Source: Microbacterium sp. zg-Y1090 (GTDB taxonomy: Bacteria > Actinomycetota > Actinomycetes > Actinomycetales > Microbacteriaceae). Taken from it: a DNA stretch of 64,000 nucleotides. Both the position numbers and the translations under genes were made by a program. The notes under the pieces were generated by a model. That model was not told the origin of the DNA. It searched no databases and saw nothing but the letters and a program-made list of their open reading frames with translations. Shown here in pieces: positions 1 through 8,505 of the stretch (positions are counted from its first letter, which is position 1; the number at the start of each line of letters is the position of its first letter). The stretch covers positions 2,356,001 to 2,420,000 of the forward strand of contig NZ_CP126742.1 in NCBI RefSeq assembly GCF_030246945.1, written 5' to 3'.

Positions 1-608
1 TCGAACGAGCGTCGACCGACGAGGCGCACCGCGGCGAGCGCCCCGGCGACATCGCCGTGGTCGCGCAGGCCGTGCAGCGTCACCCACGTCGGCGGGTACA
101 GGATCATCTCGTCGCGGCCGTGGGCGGCCAGTGCGTCGGCAGGGCGCATCCAGCGCGCCGCGACAGCCTCATCGGGTGACGGCTGCACCTGACCGCCGGG
201 GTCGGCGGCGACGAAGAACCAGGTGCGGATGCGCAGCGGCAGCCCCGGCGGCGGGTCCCACACCGACAGCGGCACGAGCTGGGCCGGGTCCACCACGAGC
301 GCGCTCTCCTCCCGCGTCTCCCGCGCGGCCGCCCGGCGGGCCGGCGCGTCGTCGTCCCGGTCGTCGTCGCGTCGATCGGCGTCGTCGAGCCGGCCGCCGG
401 GAAAGACCCACGCCCCGGCGAACGAGCCGCGGTCGGGCCTCTCCAGCATCAGCACCTCGACACCGGCCGCGCCGTCGCGCAGCAGCACGACGGTCGCCGC
501 CACAGGGATCGCCGGATCCTCCGCGTCGCCGGGACGGCGCGGCGCCGACTCCCCCGCGGCGTCGGCGAGCGCCCGCAGCGCGCCGCGCCCGCCGTCGACC
601 CCCGCCAC
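1..608 (-). CDS. NUDIX hydrolase, C-terminus cut off by window edge
   Basis: The minus-strand frame opens with GTG one base after the stop of the thiamine-binding gene and stays open to base 1, so about 202 residues are visible and the C-terminus is missing. The NUDIX box is split but readable: FPGGRLDD at residues 69-76, an Asp/Arg-rich insert of about 20 residues, then RETREES at 96-102 (the REUXEE core that binds the catalytic metal). This family hydrolyses nucleoside diphosphates linked to another moiety. The substrate cannot be told here; the RDD-type insert inside the box resembles the larger CoA-pyrophosphatase-like or uncharacterised actinobacterial NUDIX proteins. The near-contact with the upstream gene suggests [13 protein letters not shown]. 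Confidence 0.8.
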   Translation of the reverse strand, partial: MAGVDGGRGALRALADAAGESAPRRPGDAEDPAIPVAATVVLLRDGAAGVEVLMLERPDRGSFAGAWVFPGGRLDDADRRDDDRDDDAPARRAAARETREESALVVDPAQLVPLSVWDPPPGLPLRIRTWFFVAADPGGQVQPSPDEAVAARWMRPADALAAHGRDEMILYPPTWVTLHGLRDHGDVAGALAAVRLVGRRSF

Positions 609-609
609 G

Positions 610-975
610 TCAGTCCGAGCGGGCGGCGTCGGACGCGGCGCCCGACGCCTGCGCCGGGTCGTCCTCCGATGCGGCGCGTTCGAGCGCCTGCTCGAGGCGC
701 TGCACCTTGCCGTCGATCTCCCCGGAGTGACCGGGACGGATGTCGGCCTTCAGCACGAGTGAGACGCGCGACCCGAACGGCATCACCGCGTCGGTGGCGC
801 GCTTGACGACGTCGAAGACCTCGTCCCATTCCCCCTCCACCTCGGTGAACATCGACGTCGTGCGGTGCGGCAGGCCCGAGGCGCGGACGACCGCGACGGC
901 GGCGGCCACGGCGTCGTGCACCGAGCCGTCGGCGCGACCGGTGCCGCTGGGGGCGACGGAGAAGGCGATGAGCAT
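610..975 (-). CDS. thiamine-binding protein, MTH1187/YkoF family
   Basis: A 121-aa protein whose first ~100 residues match the small ferredoxin-like MTH1187 (DUF77) family: MLIAFSVAPSGTG at the N-terminus, an alternating alpha/beta pattern, and the family-typical VSLVLKADIRPG strand near residue 80. Family members bind thiamine-like ligands or act as small oligomeric ligand sensors. The tail after residue 100 is Ala/Asp/Glu-rich and probably disordered. GGAGG seven bases before the ATG supports the start. It follows the GT87 gene by 16 bp and precedes the NUDIX gene by one base, so the three are probably one transcript. No thiamine riboswitch fits in the short leader. Confidence 0.8.
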   Translation of the reverse strand: MLIAFSVAPSGTGRADGSVHDAVAAAVAVVRASGLPHRTTSMFTEVEGEWDEVFDVVKRATDAVMPFGSRVSLVLKADIRPGHSGEIDGKVQRLEQALERAASEDDPAQASGAASDAARSD

Positions 976-991
976 GGGAGGACCTCCGGTT

Positions 992-2245
992 TCAGGGCGA
1001 TGGTGCGAGAACGGATGCCGGGCGGCGGACGCGGGCAGGGACCGGCACGGCCGCGAGCCGCACCACCGCCCACACCAGCAGCGCGATGTAGAGGGCGTTG
1101 CGCACGGTCAGCACGCCCACCGGCAGCGCCGCGGCCGAGAGCACCCCGCCGTAGAGCACGGGGTACACCAGCTGCGTCAGCAGTGCGGTGACCAGGCCCA
1201 GCGCGGCGGGAGCCCACCACCGGCGGCGGTCGATCACGAGGCCGAGCACCAGCGGTGCGACCAGCCACGTGGCGAACTGCGGCGAGCCGACCTTGTTGAA
1301 GACGATGAGGACCGTCACGAGGCTGAGCGCCAGGGGCGGCAGCAGCACGGCGAACCGGGCGCCGCGCCACGCCTTGACCGCGCCGAGCGCGGCCACCGCC
1401 AGCACCGCGCCCGCCAGCAGCGGCGTCATGACGGCGATGACGAGATCGACCTGCGCGCCGGTGACCTGGAAGGTGAGCAGCTCGCGCTCGTAGTAGATCT
1501 GGGCACCGGGTGTCCCCCGCACGGCCTGCCACAGGTACACCGCGCTCACCGGCGCCTCCAGCTGCAGGCCGCGGCCGGTCTGACCGGCGACGAAGCCGAA
1601 CACGTGGGCACCGCCGCCCGCCGCCACGACGCCGGCGACGACCAGCAGGGACACCGCGGCGGCGCCGCCGATCACCCGTCCCCGGCGGCGGCCGGCCACC
1701 AGCGCCGCCGCCAGCAGCGCCGCCGGCCACACCTTCATCCACGTCGCGATGGCCAGCAGCGCGGATGCCACGAGGGGCCGGCCCGCCAGCCACAGGCATC
1801 CGGCGATGGCCAGGGCGACGGTGAGACCGTCGAGCCGGTACATTCCCACGGGCCCGAGCGCGAGGATCGCGGCGAGCCAGAACGCCGCAGCAGCGGTGCG
1901 GCCGCGGGAGCGCCCGCGCCCCACGAGCAGCGCGAAAGCGAGCGCGTCGACGGCCGTCACCACCAGCGCCCAGCCGATCGTGTAGCCGCCGATCCACGAC
2001 AGCGGCCAGGCCGCGATCATCGGCAGCAGCGCCAGCGGCGGGTACACCCACGAGAGGGTGACGCCCATGACCTCGGTGCCGGCGGGACAGAACCCGTCGA
2101 GCCCGCCGCGCAGCGCGCACCAGGCCCACGGCTCGTAGACGAGGTAGACGTCGCCCATGGGCTGATTCGGCAGCGCGAAGCCCAGCCCCGCCACCGCGGC
2201 ATGCACCACGACGAACGCCAGCCACAGCACCGCTCGCCTCGACAC
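992..2245 (-). CDS. GT87-type polyprenol-dependent mannosyltransferase (membrane)
   Basis: About 417 residues, nearly all membrane-spanning: roughly ten hydrophobic segments with short loops. The first periplasmic loop holds the acidic/aromatic cluster expected for GT-C enzymes (GDVYLVYEPWAWCALRGG, then WVYPPLALLP). This is the pattern of the DUF2029/GT87 family, which includes mycobacterial PIM and lipomannan alpha-1,2-mannosyltransferases that use polyprenyl-phosphate-mannose outside the membrane. Acceptor unknown. Start: an ATG lies at 2254, but a TAGGAT -10 box (2253-2258) overlaps it and leaves exactly 7 nt to the GTG at 2245, matching the leaderless spacing of other genes here, so GTG is preferred; the alternative adds three residues. 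Transcribed with the thiamine-binding gene. Confidence 0.8.
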   Translation of the reverse strand: MSRRAVLWLAFVVVHAAVAGLGFALPNQPMGDVYLVYEPWAWCALRGGLDGFCPAGTEVMGVTLSWVYPPLALLPMIAAWPLSWIGGYTIGWALVVTAVDALAFALLVGRGRSRGRTAAAAFWLAAILALGPVGMYRLDGLTVALAIAGCLWLAGRPLVASALLAIATWMKVWPAALLAAALVAGRRRGRVIGGAAAVSLLVVAGVVAAGGGAHVFGFVAGQTGRGLQLEAPVSAVYLWQAVRGTPGAQIYYERELLTFQVTGAQVDLVIAVMTPLLAGAVLAVAALGAVKAWRGARFAVLLPPLALSLVTVLIVFNKVGSPQFATWLVAPLVLGLVIDRRRWWAPAALGLVTALLTQLVYPVLYGGVLSAAALPVGVLTVRNALYIALLVWAVVRLAAVPVPARVRRPASVLAPSP

Positions 2246-2304
2246 GTCCCCCATCCTACGAACGTCTCCCCCGCCCGTCGGCAGCGGGTTCGGCCGCCGG
2301 GCGG

Positions 2305-3153
2305 TCAGAAGCGCCCCGACAGCACGCCGCCGACGATCCGCGGCAACGCCGCCGCGGCATCCATCGCGGTGATCGGCCCGTCCCCGACATCGGCGGCAGC
2401 CCGCGCTCCGGCGCGGCCGTGCAGCCACGCCCCCGACGCGGCGCAGCCCACCAGCGTCTCGCGATCCACGTCGCCCGCGGCAGCGGCGGATGCCACCAGC
2501 GCCGCGATCACGCCCGCCAGCACGTCCCCGGTGCCGGCGGTGGCCAGCCACGGCGTGCCGGCGCGCACCCGCACCGCCGTGCGGTCGGGGGCGGCCACGA
2601 GCGTCTCCGCCCCCTTCAGCAGCACCACGGCCCCCAGCGCCACGGCCGTCTCGGTCGCCGCCGCGGCACGATCGCCACCCTGCGGGTCGACGGCCGCGAG
2701 ACCGAGGAGGGACCGCAGCGCGTCGTGCTCGCGGTCGTGCGGCGTGACGATGATCGGCGCCGTCGCCGCCGGCGCCAGATCCAGCGCCCCGGCGTCGACC
2801 ACGACGGGCTCCTCACCGGCGAGCAGGTGCCGCAGCGCCGCGGTCTCCGCCTCGTCCCGACCGGCCGCGTCGGTTCCGGAGCCGATGAGCCATGCCTGCA
2901 CCCTGCCGGGGGCGGTGACCGTCTCGGGCCGCCGCGCGAGCACGGATGCCGCGGCCCCGGCCGGTCCGAGGTAGCGCACCATGCCCACGCCGGTCCGCCA
3001 CGCCGCCTCGACGCCGAGCACGGCGGCGCCCGGGTACCGGTCGGATCCGGTGCGCACCCCGACGACGCCGCGGGAATACTTGTGGTCGGCGTCCGTTGGC
3101 CTCCGGAGGGAGCTCACCACGTCCCCGCCCGTCCACACGCCCGTCGTCGTCAT
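2305..3153 (-). CDS. nnrD: ADP-dependent NAD(P)HX dehydratase
   Basis: A 282-aa ribokinase-like protein of the CARKD/NnrD family, which repairs hydrated NADH and NADPH by ATP- or ADP-driven dehydration. Visible marks: YSRGVVGVRTGSDRYPGAAVLG near residues 25-48, the nucleotide-site strand VVVDAGAL, TPHDREHDAL, and the C-terminal ATAGTGDVLAGVIAAL anion-hole motif with the catalytic Asp. There is no NnrE epimerase domain in front, so this is the single-domain form. The frame continues far upstream without ATG in a sensible place; ATG 3153 is right because TAGGGT lies 7 nt before it. It diverges from the ene-reductase gene with 30 bp between starts. Confidence 0.88.
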   Translation of the reverse strand: MTTTGVWTGGDVVSSLRRPTDADHKYSRGVVGVRTGSDRYPGAAVLGVEAAWRTGVGMVRYLGPAGAAASVLARRPETVTAPGRVQAWLIGSGTDAAGRDEAETAALRHLLAGEEPVVVDAGALDLAPAATAPIIVTPHDREHDALRSLLGLAAVDPQGGDRAAAATETAVALGAVVLLKGAETLVAAPDRTAVRVRAGTPWLATAGTGDVLAGVIAALVASAAAAGDVDRETLVGCAASGAWLHGRAGARAAADVGDGPITAMDAAAALPRIVGGVLSGRF

Positions 3154-3160
3154 GGGCGTC

Positions 3161-3166
3161 ACCCTA
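3161..3166 (-). promoter_or_regulatory. -10 box of nnrD (leaderless)
   Basis: Reads TAGGGT on the minus strand, 7 nt before the ATG at 3153. The transcript would begin at or next to the start codon. No clear -35 is visible. The box lies only 18 bp from the GTG of the divergent ene-reductase gene. Confidence 0.5.
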
Positions 3167-3183
3167 CCCGTGCCGGAGACACC

Positions 3184-4278
3184 GTGACCCTGCTGCTGGA
3201 CCCCCTGACCCTCGGTGCCGACACCGACACCGACACCGACACCGCCACCGTCGTCGCCCGCAACCGGCTGTGGGTCGCCCCCATGTGCCAGTACTCGGCC
3301 GAGGACGGGATGCCGGGTGAGTGGCATCACGTGCACCTGGCGCAGTTCGCGTCGGGCGGGGCGGGCATGGTCACGGCCGAGGCGACCGCGGTGACGCCCG
3401 ACGGGCGGATCTCGCCCGACGACGTGGGGCTGTGGAACGACGCCCAGCGCGACGCCTGGGCGCCCATCGCCGCAGCCATCCGCCGCCGCGGGGCGGTCCC
3501 CGCGATCCAGCTCGCGCACGCCGGCCGCAAGGCGTCGACGTGGTCGCCCCTGACCGGCCGCCGCGGCGCGGTGCCGCACGCCGAGGGCGGCTGGCCCACC
3601 GTCGCACCCTCGGCCGTCGCATTCGACGGGTTCGCCGAGCCCCGCGCCCTCGACGCCGCGGGCATCGAGGAGGTCGTGGCCGCCTTCGCCGCCGCCGCAC
3701 GACGGGCTGTGGCCGCCGGCTTCGACGTGCTGCAGGTGCACGCGGCCCACGGCTACCTGCTGCACCAGTTCCTCTCCCCGCTGTCCAACCGCCGCGACGA
3801 CGACTACGGCGGGTCCCTGCAGAACCGGGCGCGGCTGCTGCTGCAGGTCTGCGATGCGGTGCGCGATGCGGCGCCGCATGCCGTGATCGCGGTGCGCTTC
3901 TCCGCGACCGACTGGGCCGAGGGCGGCTGGGACGTCGCCGACACGGTGACGGTCGCCGGCTGGGTCGCCGCGCGCGGCGTCACCCTCATCGACGTCTCCA
4001 GCGGCGGACTCGTCGCCCACCAGCGGATCACCACCGGGCCCGGCTACCAGGTCGCCTTCGCCCGCGCCGTGCGAGCCGGTGTCGACGTGCCCGTCAGTGC
4101 GGTCGGCGAGATCACCGACGCCGCGCAGGCCCAGTCGATCCTCGCCGCGGGCGACGCCGACGCCATCATGGCCGGACGGGAATGGCTGCGGGATCCCCAC
4201 TTCGCGCTGCGCGCCGCCGGCGAGCTGGGCGCCGACATGGAGTGGCCCGCTCAGTACGTGCGAGCGCGCCGCCGCTGA
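3184..4278 (+). CDS. NADH:flavin oxidoreductase / Old Yellow Enzyme family (NamA/YqjM-like)
   Basis: A 364-aa FMN-dependent TIM-barrel ene-reductase that would reduce activated C=C bonds with NADPH. The N-terminus has the YqjM-type APMCQYSAEDG segment with Cys as redox tuner, IQLAHAGRKAS for FMN and substrate, VQVHAAHGYLLHQFLSPLSN for the flavin phosphate region, and C-terminal DADAIMAGREWLRDPHF. Start at GTG 3184 follows GGAGA at suitable spacing; nothing better is in frame. Odd point: residues ~13-20 are a DT dipeptide repeat (Asp-Thr four times), an in-frame GACACC microsatellite just before the conserved fold. Divergent from nnrD; physiological substrate unknown. Confidence 0.88.
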   Translation: MTLLLDPLTLGADTDTDTDTATVVARNRLWVAPMCQYSAEDGMPGEWHHVHLAQFASGGAGMVTAEATAVTPDGRISPDDVGLWNDAQRDAWAPIAAAIRRRGAVPAIQLAHAGRKASTWSPLTGRRGAVPHAEGGWPTVAPSAVAFDGFAEPRALDAAGIEEVVAAFAAAARRAVAAGFDVLQVHAAHGYLLHQFLSPLSNRRDDDYGGSLQNRARLLLQVCDAVRDAAPHAVIAVRFSATDWAEGGWDVADTVTVAGWVAARGVTLIDVSSGGLVAHQRITTGPGYQVAFARAVRAGVDVPVSAVGEITDAAQAQSILAAGDADAIMAGREWLRDPHFALRAAGELGADMEWPAQYVRARRR

Positions 4279-4294
4279 CACCCGACGCCGCGCA

Positions 4295-4331
4295 CCGAGG
4301 GGGATGCCGGCCGACCCGGCATCCCCCTCGG
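4295..4331. terminator. bidirectional hairpin terminator between ene-reductase and CNNM gene
   Basis: Sixteen-base perfect inverted repeat (arms 4295-4310 and 4316-4331, loop of 5) between two convergent genes. It ends two bases before the stop codon of the minus-strand gene. The stem contains GGATGCC on one arm and GGCATCC on the other. There is no U-tract, as is common in high-GC actinobacteria. Confidence 0.8.
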
Positions 4332-4332
4332 G

Positions 4333-5388
4333 TCAGCGCAGCCGCCGAGTGGCGTCCTGCACCTCGCCGACGAGTTCTTCGAGGATGTCCTCGAGGAACA
4401 GCACGGCGGTGGTGCGGCCTGTCGCATCGCGCACCTGAGCGAGGTGGCGGCTGGAGCGGCGCATCACCGCGAGCGCGTCTTCGAGGTCGGTCGTCTCGGA
4501 CACCGGCACCATGTGGTGGATGCGCTTGGGCTTGACAGGCTCGGCCGTCACGACCGCGGCATCCGCCCCCTCGGCCTCGCGCAGCACGTCCTTCAGGTGC
4601 ACGTAGCCCACCGGGGCGCCCTCGTCGTCGACGATCACGTAGCGGGAGAAGCCGTGCCTGGCCACTGCGCGCTCGATCTCATCCGGGGTGGTCGACTGCG
4701 GCAGGGTCACCAGCGCGGACAGCGGAACGGCGACGTCGCCCGCCTTCTTGTCGGTGAACTCCACCGCCGCCGCAACCGCGCCGGTGACGTCGTCGAGCAC
4801 GCCCTCGATGCGGGACTGGTTGACGATCGTGGCGACCTCTTCGAGCGTGAAGGTCGAGGCCGCCTCGTTCCTCGGCTCCACCCGGAACAGCCGCACCGCA
4901 TGGTTGGCGATCCAGTTGAGGGACACGATGATCGGGTGGAAGAGCTTGGACACCCACACCAGCGGGGTGGCCAGCAGCAGCACCGCACGATCGGGCAGCG
5001 AGAACGCGAGGTTCTTCGGCACCATCTCGCCGAACACGACGTGCAGGTACGACACCACCAGCAACGCGACCACGAAGGCGGTCACGTCGACCGCGGCCTC
5101 GCCCAGTCCGGTGAGCCCGAGCGGCACCGCCAGCAGGTGGTGGATCGCCGGCTCCGACACGTTCAGGATCAGCAGCGAGCAGATCGTGATCCCCAGCTGC
5201 GCCGTGGCGAGCATGAGCGTGGCGTGCTCCATCGCCCACAGCGCGGTCTTGGCCGCCCGGGACCCCTTCTCGGCGAGCGGCTCGATCTGGGAGCGGCGTG
5301 CGGAGATGACGGCGAACTCGGCGCCGACGAAGAACGCGTTGAACGCCAGCAGCACGACCAGCCAGGCGAGGCCTGCCCAATCACTCAT
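4333..5388 (-). CDS. CNNM/HlyC-CorC family membrane protein with CBS pair (second copy)
   Basis: A 351-aa protein with an N-terminal DUF21/CNNM transmembrane domain (four hydrophobic segments, residues ~1-150, including NAFFVGAEFAVISARRSQIE and the conserved FGEMVPKNLAF) followed by a CBS pair (~205-340). Relatives are magnesium/cobalt-associated transport or envelope proteins, often sodium-coupled Mg exporters. The short C-terminus ends after the second CBS domain, without the CorC/HlyC domain of its neighbour, so the pair may form a complementary heteromer. Start ATG 5388 has GGAAGGGG upstream and overlaps the end of the preceding gene by 8 bases (ATGAGTGA), indicating [13 protein letters not shown] coupling. 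Confidence 0.85.
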   Translation of the reverse strand: MSDWAGLAWLVVLLAFNAFFVGAEFAVISARRSQIEPLAEKGSRAAKTALWAMEHATLMLATAQLGITICSLLILNVSEPAIHHLLAVPLGLTGLGEAAVDVTAFVVALLVVSYLHVVFGEMVPKNLAFSLPDRAVLLLATPLVWVSKLFHPIIVSLNWIANHAVRLFRVEPRNEAASTFTLEEVATIVNQSRIEGVLDDVTGAVAAAVEFTDKKAGDVAVPLSALVTLPQSTTPDEIERAVARHGFSRYVIVDDEGAPVGYVHLKDVLREAEGADAAVVTAEPVKPKRIHHMVPVSETTDLEDALAVMRRSSRHLAQVRDATGRTTAVLFLEDILEELVGEVQDATRRLR

Positions 5389-6709
5389 CGTCTGCCCCTT
5401 CCGCTGCGGCATCCGGGGTCGGGCGCGGTGTGAACCTCACTCTGTCGACACGGCGGCCGTCCATGCGCTGCACGGTCAGCGTGCCGTCTTCCAGCTCCAC
5501 TTCGTCGCCCACCTTCGGGATGCGCTCCAGCACGCTCATGATGTACCCGCCCACGGTGTCGTAGACATCGCCTTCGGGCACCCGGATGCCGGTGCGGTCG
5601 CGCACCTCGTCGGGGCGCAGATCGCCGGGGAAGGTCACGAGGTCGGCGGTGCGCACGATGCCGGCGCGACTGCGGTCGTGCTCGTCGAGCACCTCGCCGA
5701 CGATCTCCTCGACGAGGTCCTCCAGGGTCACCACACCCGCCGTGCCGCCGTACTCGTCGACGACGACGGCCATCTGGTAGCCGCGGGCGCGCAGTTCCGT
5801 GATGAGCGCGTCCAGGTGCACCGCCTCGGGCACGCGCAGGGGCTCGGAGGCGATCGCGGCGGCGGGCACCTCGGCGCGCCGCTCCCGCGGCACGCTGACG
5901 GCGGCCTTCAGATGCACGACGCCGGTGATGTCGTCCATCGACTCGTCGTAGACGGGGAAGCGACTGTGCCCGGTGCGGCGGGCCAGCTGGATCACATCCT
6001 CGACGGAGTCCGACGCCGCCACGGCGTGCACGCTCGGGCGCGGCGTCATCACATCGGCTGCGGTCAGGCGGGTGAAGGTCAGGGTGCGCTGCAGCAGCGA
6101 GGCGGTGTCCTGCTCGAGAACGCCGGCGCTGGCGGAGCGACGCACGAGGCTCGACAGCTCCTCGGCGGTGCGAGCGCCCGACAGCTCCTCCTTCGGCTCG
6201 ACTCCCATCGCGCGCAGCACGCCGTTGGCGCTGCCGTTGAGCAGGCTGATGGCGGGCTTGAACACGGTGGTGAAGCCCACCTGGAACGGGATGACGAGCT
6301 TGGCGGTCTGGCGCGGCACCGCCAGGGCGAAGTTCTTCGGCACCAGCTCACCGAGGATCATCGAGAAGATCGTCGCGATCGACACGCCCACGACCGCCGC
6401 GATCGGCCGGGACACCGCCTCGGACCAGCCCCACGCCTCGAAGACGGGTGCCAGCAGGTTCGAGATGGCCGGCTCCATCGTGTAGCCGGTCAGCAGGGTC
6501 GTCAGCGTGATCCCCAGCTGTGCGCTGGACAGGTGGGTCGAGGTGACCCGCAGCGCCGAGATGGTCATCGCCAGGCGGGACTCCCCCGCAGCCTGACGGG
6601 CTTCGAGGTCGGCGCGGTCGAGGTTCACCAGGGCGAACTCACTGGCGACGAACAGACCGGTGCCCACGGTCAGGAGCAGCCCGACGCCGAGCATCACGTA
6701 GTCGAGCAC
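5381..6709 (-). CDS. CNNM/HlyC-CorC family protein with CBS pair and CorC_HlyC domain
   Basis: A 442-aa protein: CNNM transmembrane domain (~1-190, with [14 protein letters not shown] and [11 protein letters not shown]), CBS pair (~200-330, with [11 protein letters not shown] and [15 protein letters not shown]), and a C-terminal CorC_HlyC FAD-like domain (~345-425, [23 protein letters not shown]). Known members take part in Mg2+/Co2+ homeostasis. It starts with GTG at 6709 behind a GGGGG stretch, 152 bp downstream of guaB1 and in the same direction. With the next gene it forms the common actinobacterial tandem in which one partner is long and the other short. Confidence 0.87.
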   Translation of the reverse strand: MLDYVMLGVGLLLTVGTGLFVASEFALVNLDRADLEARQAAGESRLAMTISALRVTSTHLSSAQLGITLTTLLTGYTMEPAISNLLAPVFEAWGWSEAVSRPIAAVVGVSIATIFSMILGELVPKNFALAVPRQTAKLVIPFQVGFTTVFKPAISLLNGSANGVLRAMGVEPKEELSGARTAEELSSLVRRSASAGVLEQDTASLLQRTLTFTRLTAADVMTPRPSVHAVAASDSVEDVIQLARRTGHSRFPVYDESMDDITGVVHLKAAVSVPRERRAEVPAAAIASEPLRVPEAVHLDALITELRARGYQMAVVVDEYGGTAGVVTLEDLVEEIVGEVLDEHDRSRAGIVRTADLVTFPGDLRPDEVRDRTGIRVPEGDVYDTVGGYIMSVLERIPKVGDEVELEDGTLTVQRMDGRRVDRVRFTPRPTPDAAAEGADDE

Positions 6710-6776
6710 ACGTCACCCCCGGTCGGAGGCGAGGAGAGTCGGTGGAGCGGGCGTCTGGTACTGGGAGGGTCGTCCA

Positions 6777-6795
6777 TCGTAGAGGGATTCTACGA
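6777..6795. other. short dyad in the guaB1-CNNM gap
   Basis: TCGTAGA and TCTACGA, 7-base arms with loop GGGAT, in the 152-bp gap upstream of the CNNM tandem. On the minus strand it contains TAGAAT and TACGAT, either of which could be the -10 box of the CNNM operon about 70 nt before the GTG. It may be an operator or a weak hairpin; no further support. Confidence 0.35.
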
Positions 6796-6861
6796 CACGC
6801 TCCTCTCCTCTCCCCGGGCGTTTCCCCGCAGCATCCGCCGGCCGCGCCAGGGTCAGCGGCA

Positions 6862-8331
6862 TCACCAGCTGACGGGCAGCGCCTTGCCTTCCTCATAGCC
6901 GGCGGCCGACTGCAGGCCGACCATCGCACGCTCGTGGAACTGCGTCACCGTGGCCGCGCCGGCGTAGGTGAACGACGACCGCACTCCTGCGGTGATCATG
7001 TCGATGAGGTCCTCGATGCCCGGGCGCAGCGGATCGAGGTAGATCCGCGACGACGAGATGCCCTCGGCGAACAGTTCCTTGCGGGCGAGCTCATACGGGT
7101 CCAGCCGACCGAAGCGCCCGTGCACCGCCTTCGTGGATGCCATCCCCCACGATTCCTTGTACGCGCGTCCGGACTCGTCCTCCCGCAGCTCCCCCGGCGC
7201 CTCGATCGTGCCGGCGAACCACGACCCGATCATCACCGACGAGGCGCCCGCCGCCAGGGCGAGGGCCACATCCCGGGGATACCGCACGCCGCCGTCGGCC
7301 CAGACGTGGGCGCCCTGTTCCGCGGCGGCCTGCGCCGTCTCGTGCACGGCGGAGAACTGCGGCCGGCCGACCGCGGTCATCATGCGGGTCGTGCACATCG
7401 CGCCCGGGCCCACCCCGACCTTCACGATCGACGCGCCCGCCGCGACCAGATCGGCCACGCCTTCCCCGGTCACGACGTTGCCTGCCGCGATGGGGAGGCC
7501 GAGGTCCAGAGCCGACACCGCGCGCAGCGCCCGCAGCATGCCGTCCTGGTGCCCGTGCGCCGTGTCGATGACGAGCACGTCGACGCCCGCTGCCGCGAGG
7601 GCACGGGCCTTGGCCGCCACGTCGCCGTTGATGCCGATGGCCGCGGCGACGATGAGCCGACCGTCACGGTCCACGGCGGGCCGGTACACCGCCGAGCGCA
7701 GCGCGCTGCGTCGCGACAGGGTCCCCACGAGCATCCCGTGGTGCAGAACGCACACGACGTCGGTGTCGGCCGCCACGATGAGGTCGAAAGCCTGCCGCGG
7801 GGTCTCCACATCGTCGGCGTCGATCGCTGCCGCCCGACCGCGCACCAGGTCACCCAGCTGCGCGTCGGCCAGGGCGGTCCCGAGCCGCGTGGCCGGCACC
7901 ACGCCGATGACGTCGTCCATGAGGAGGCCGCCTCCGGCCGCCGACCCCGTTGCGGGCGCGACGACGATGCCGTGGCCCTCGGTCGCGGGCAGCAGCCGCC
8001 GCGCGTCGGTGACGGTGGCCTCGGGGGGCAGCACGAGCGGGGTGTCCCACCGCACCGGCTGGTCCTTGACCCACCGGATGGCGGCATCCAGCTCCTGGAG
8101 CGCCATGTCCTGGGGGAGCACGCCGAGCCCGCCGCGTCGCGCGAGGGTCGCGGCCAGTCGCGCCCCGGTGACGGAGTTCATGTTCGACGACACCAGCGGG
8201 ATGGTCGCCGGGGTGCCGTCGCCGGGCGCGAGGTCGACCTCCAGACGGCTCTGCACCGACGAATGGCGGGGCACGAGGAACACGTCCGAATAGGTCAGAT
8301 CCACGGAGGGGCGCTCACCGGAGAATCGCAT
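6862..8331 (-). CDS. guaB1: GuaB1-family IMP dehydrogenase-related protein, probable GMP reductase
   Basis: A 489-aa IMPDH/GMPR fold with an inserted CBS-type module (~90-210). The catalytic loop GVGPGAMCTTRMM carries Cys313, and GIN, DTAHGH and GNVVTGE mark the phosphate- and substrate-binding strands. The Mycobacterium GuaB1 paralogue was shown to be a GMP reductase (NADPH-dependent conversion of GMP to IMP, CBS-regulated) rather than an IMP dehydrogenase, and this protein has the GuaB1 pattern, so GMP reductase is the better call; activity is inferred. Divergent from kgd. TAGCGT stands 6 nt before the ATG. Confidence 0.85.
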   Translation of the reverse strand: MRFSGERPSVDLTYSDVFLVPRHSSVQSRLEVDLAPGDGTPATIPLVSSNMNSVTGARLAATLARRGGLGVLPQDMALQELDAAIRWVKDQPVRWDTPLVLPPEATVTDARRLLPATEGHGIVVAPATGSAAGGGLLMDDVIGVVPATRLGTALADAQLGDLVRGRAAAIDADDVETPRQAFDLIVAADTDVVCVLHHGMLVGTLSRRSALRSAVYRPAVDRDGRLIVAAAIGINGDVAAKARALAAAGVDVLVIDTAHGHQDGMLRALRAVSALDLGLPIAAGNVVTGEGVADLVAAGASIVKVGVGPGAMCTTRMMTAVGRPQFSAVHETAQAAAEQGAHVWADGGVRYPRDVALALAAGASSVMIGSWFAGTIEAPGELREDESGRAYKESWGMASTKAVHGRFGRLDPYELARKELFAEGISSSRIYLDPLRPGIEDLIDMITAGVRSSFTYAGAATVTQFHERAMVGLQSAAGYEEGKALPVSW

Positions 8332-8337
8332 GGTGCC

Positions 8338-8343
8338 ACGCTA
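8338..8343 (-). promoter_or_regulatory. -10 box of guaB1 (leaderless)
   Basis: TAGCGT on the minus strand with 6 nt to the ATG at 8331. Confidence 0.5.
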
Positions 8344-8424
8344 GCCGCGCACGTGCTCCGGCGGGCCAGTATCCGAATCACCCGAAAGGTCAGCACGGGC
8401 CTGAGATGGCCCGGCAAAAGGCGT

Positions 8425-8430
8425 TAGTCT
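8425..8430 (+). promoter_or_regulatory. candidate -10 box of kgd
   Basis: TAGTCT, about 75 nt before the preferred GTG of kgd. Transcription would start near 8437-8439 and leave a leader of about 70 nt that contains two GTG-initiated short frames. Moderate support only. Confidence 0.4.
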
Positions 8431-8505
8431 TGACTGTTGTGTGCGCGCAGGCGACGACGAGGCCGCGCGAATCGGAACTTCACCGAAGAAAGCAGGCGAT
8501 CCAGC

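Noticed and set aside
976..991. Thiamine riboswitch before the thiamine-binding gene
   Set aside because: Only 16 bp separate it from the upstream gene and no TPP-aptamer-like sequence is present.
740..2974. A 744-codon plus-strand frame opposite the GT87 and nnrD genes
   Set aside because: It crosses three real minus-strand genes and consists of His/Gln/Arg-rich sequence without recognisable domains.
2305..4281. Very long N-terminal extension of nnrD opposite the ene-reductase gene
   Set aside because: The extension has no family similarity and would cross the divergent promoter; ATG 3153 has a promoter box at the normal distance.
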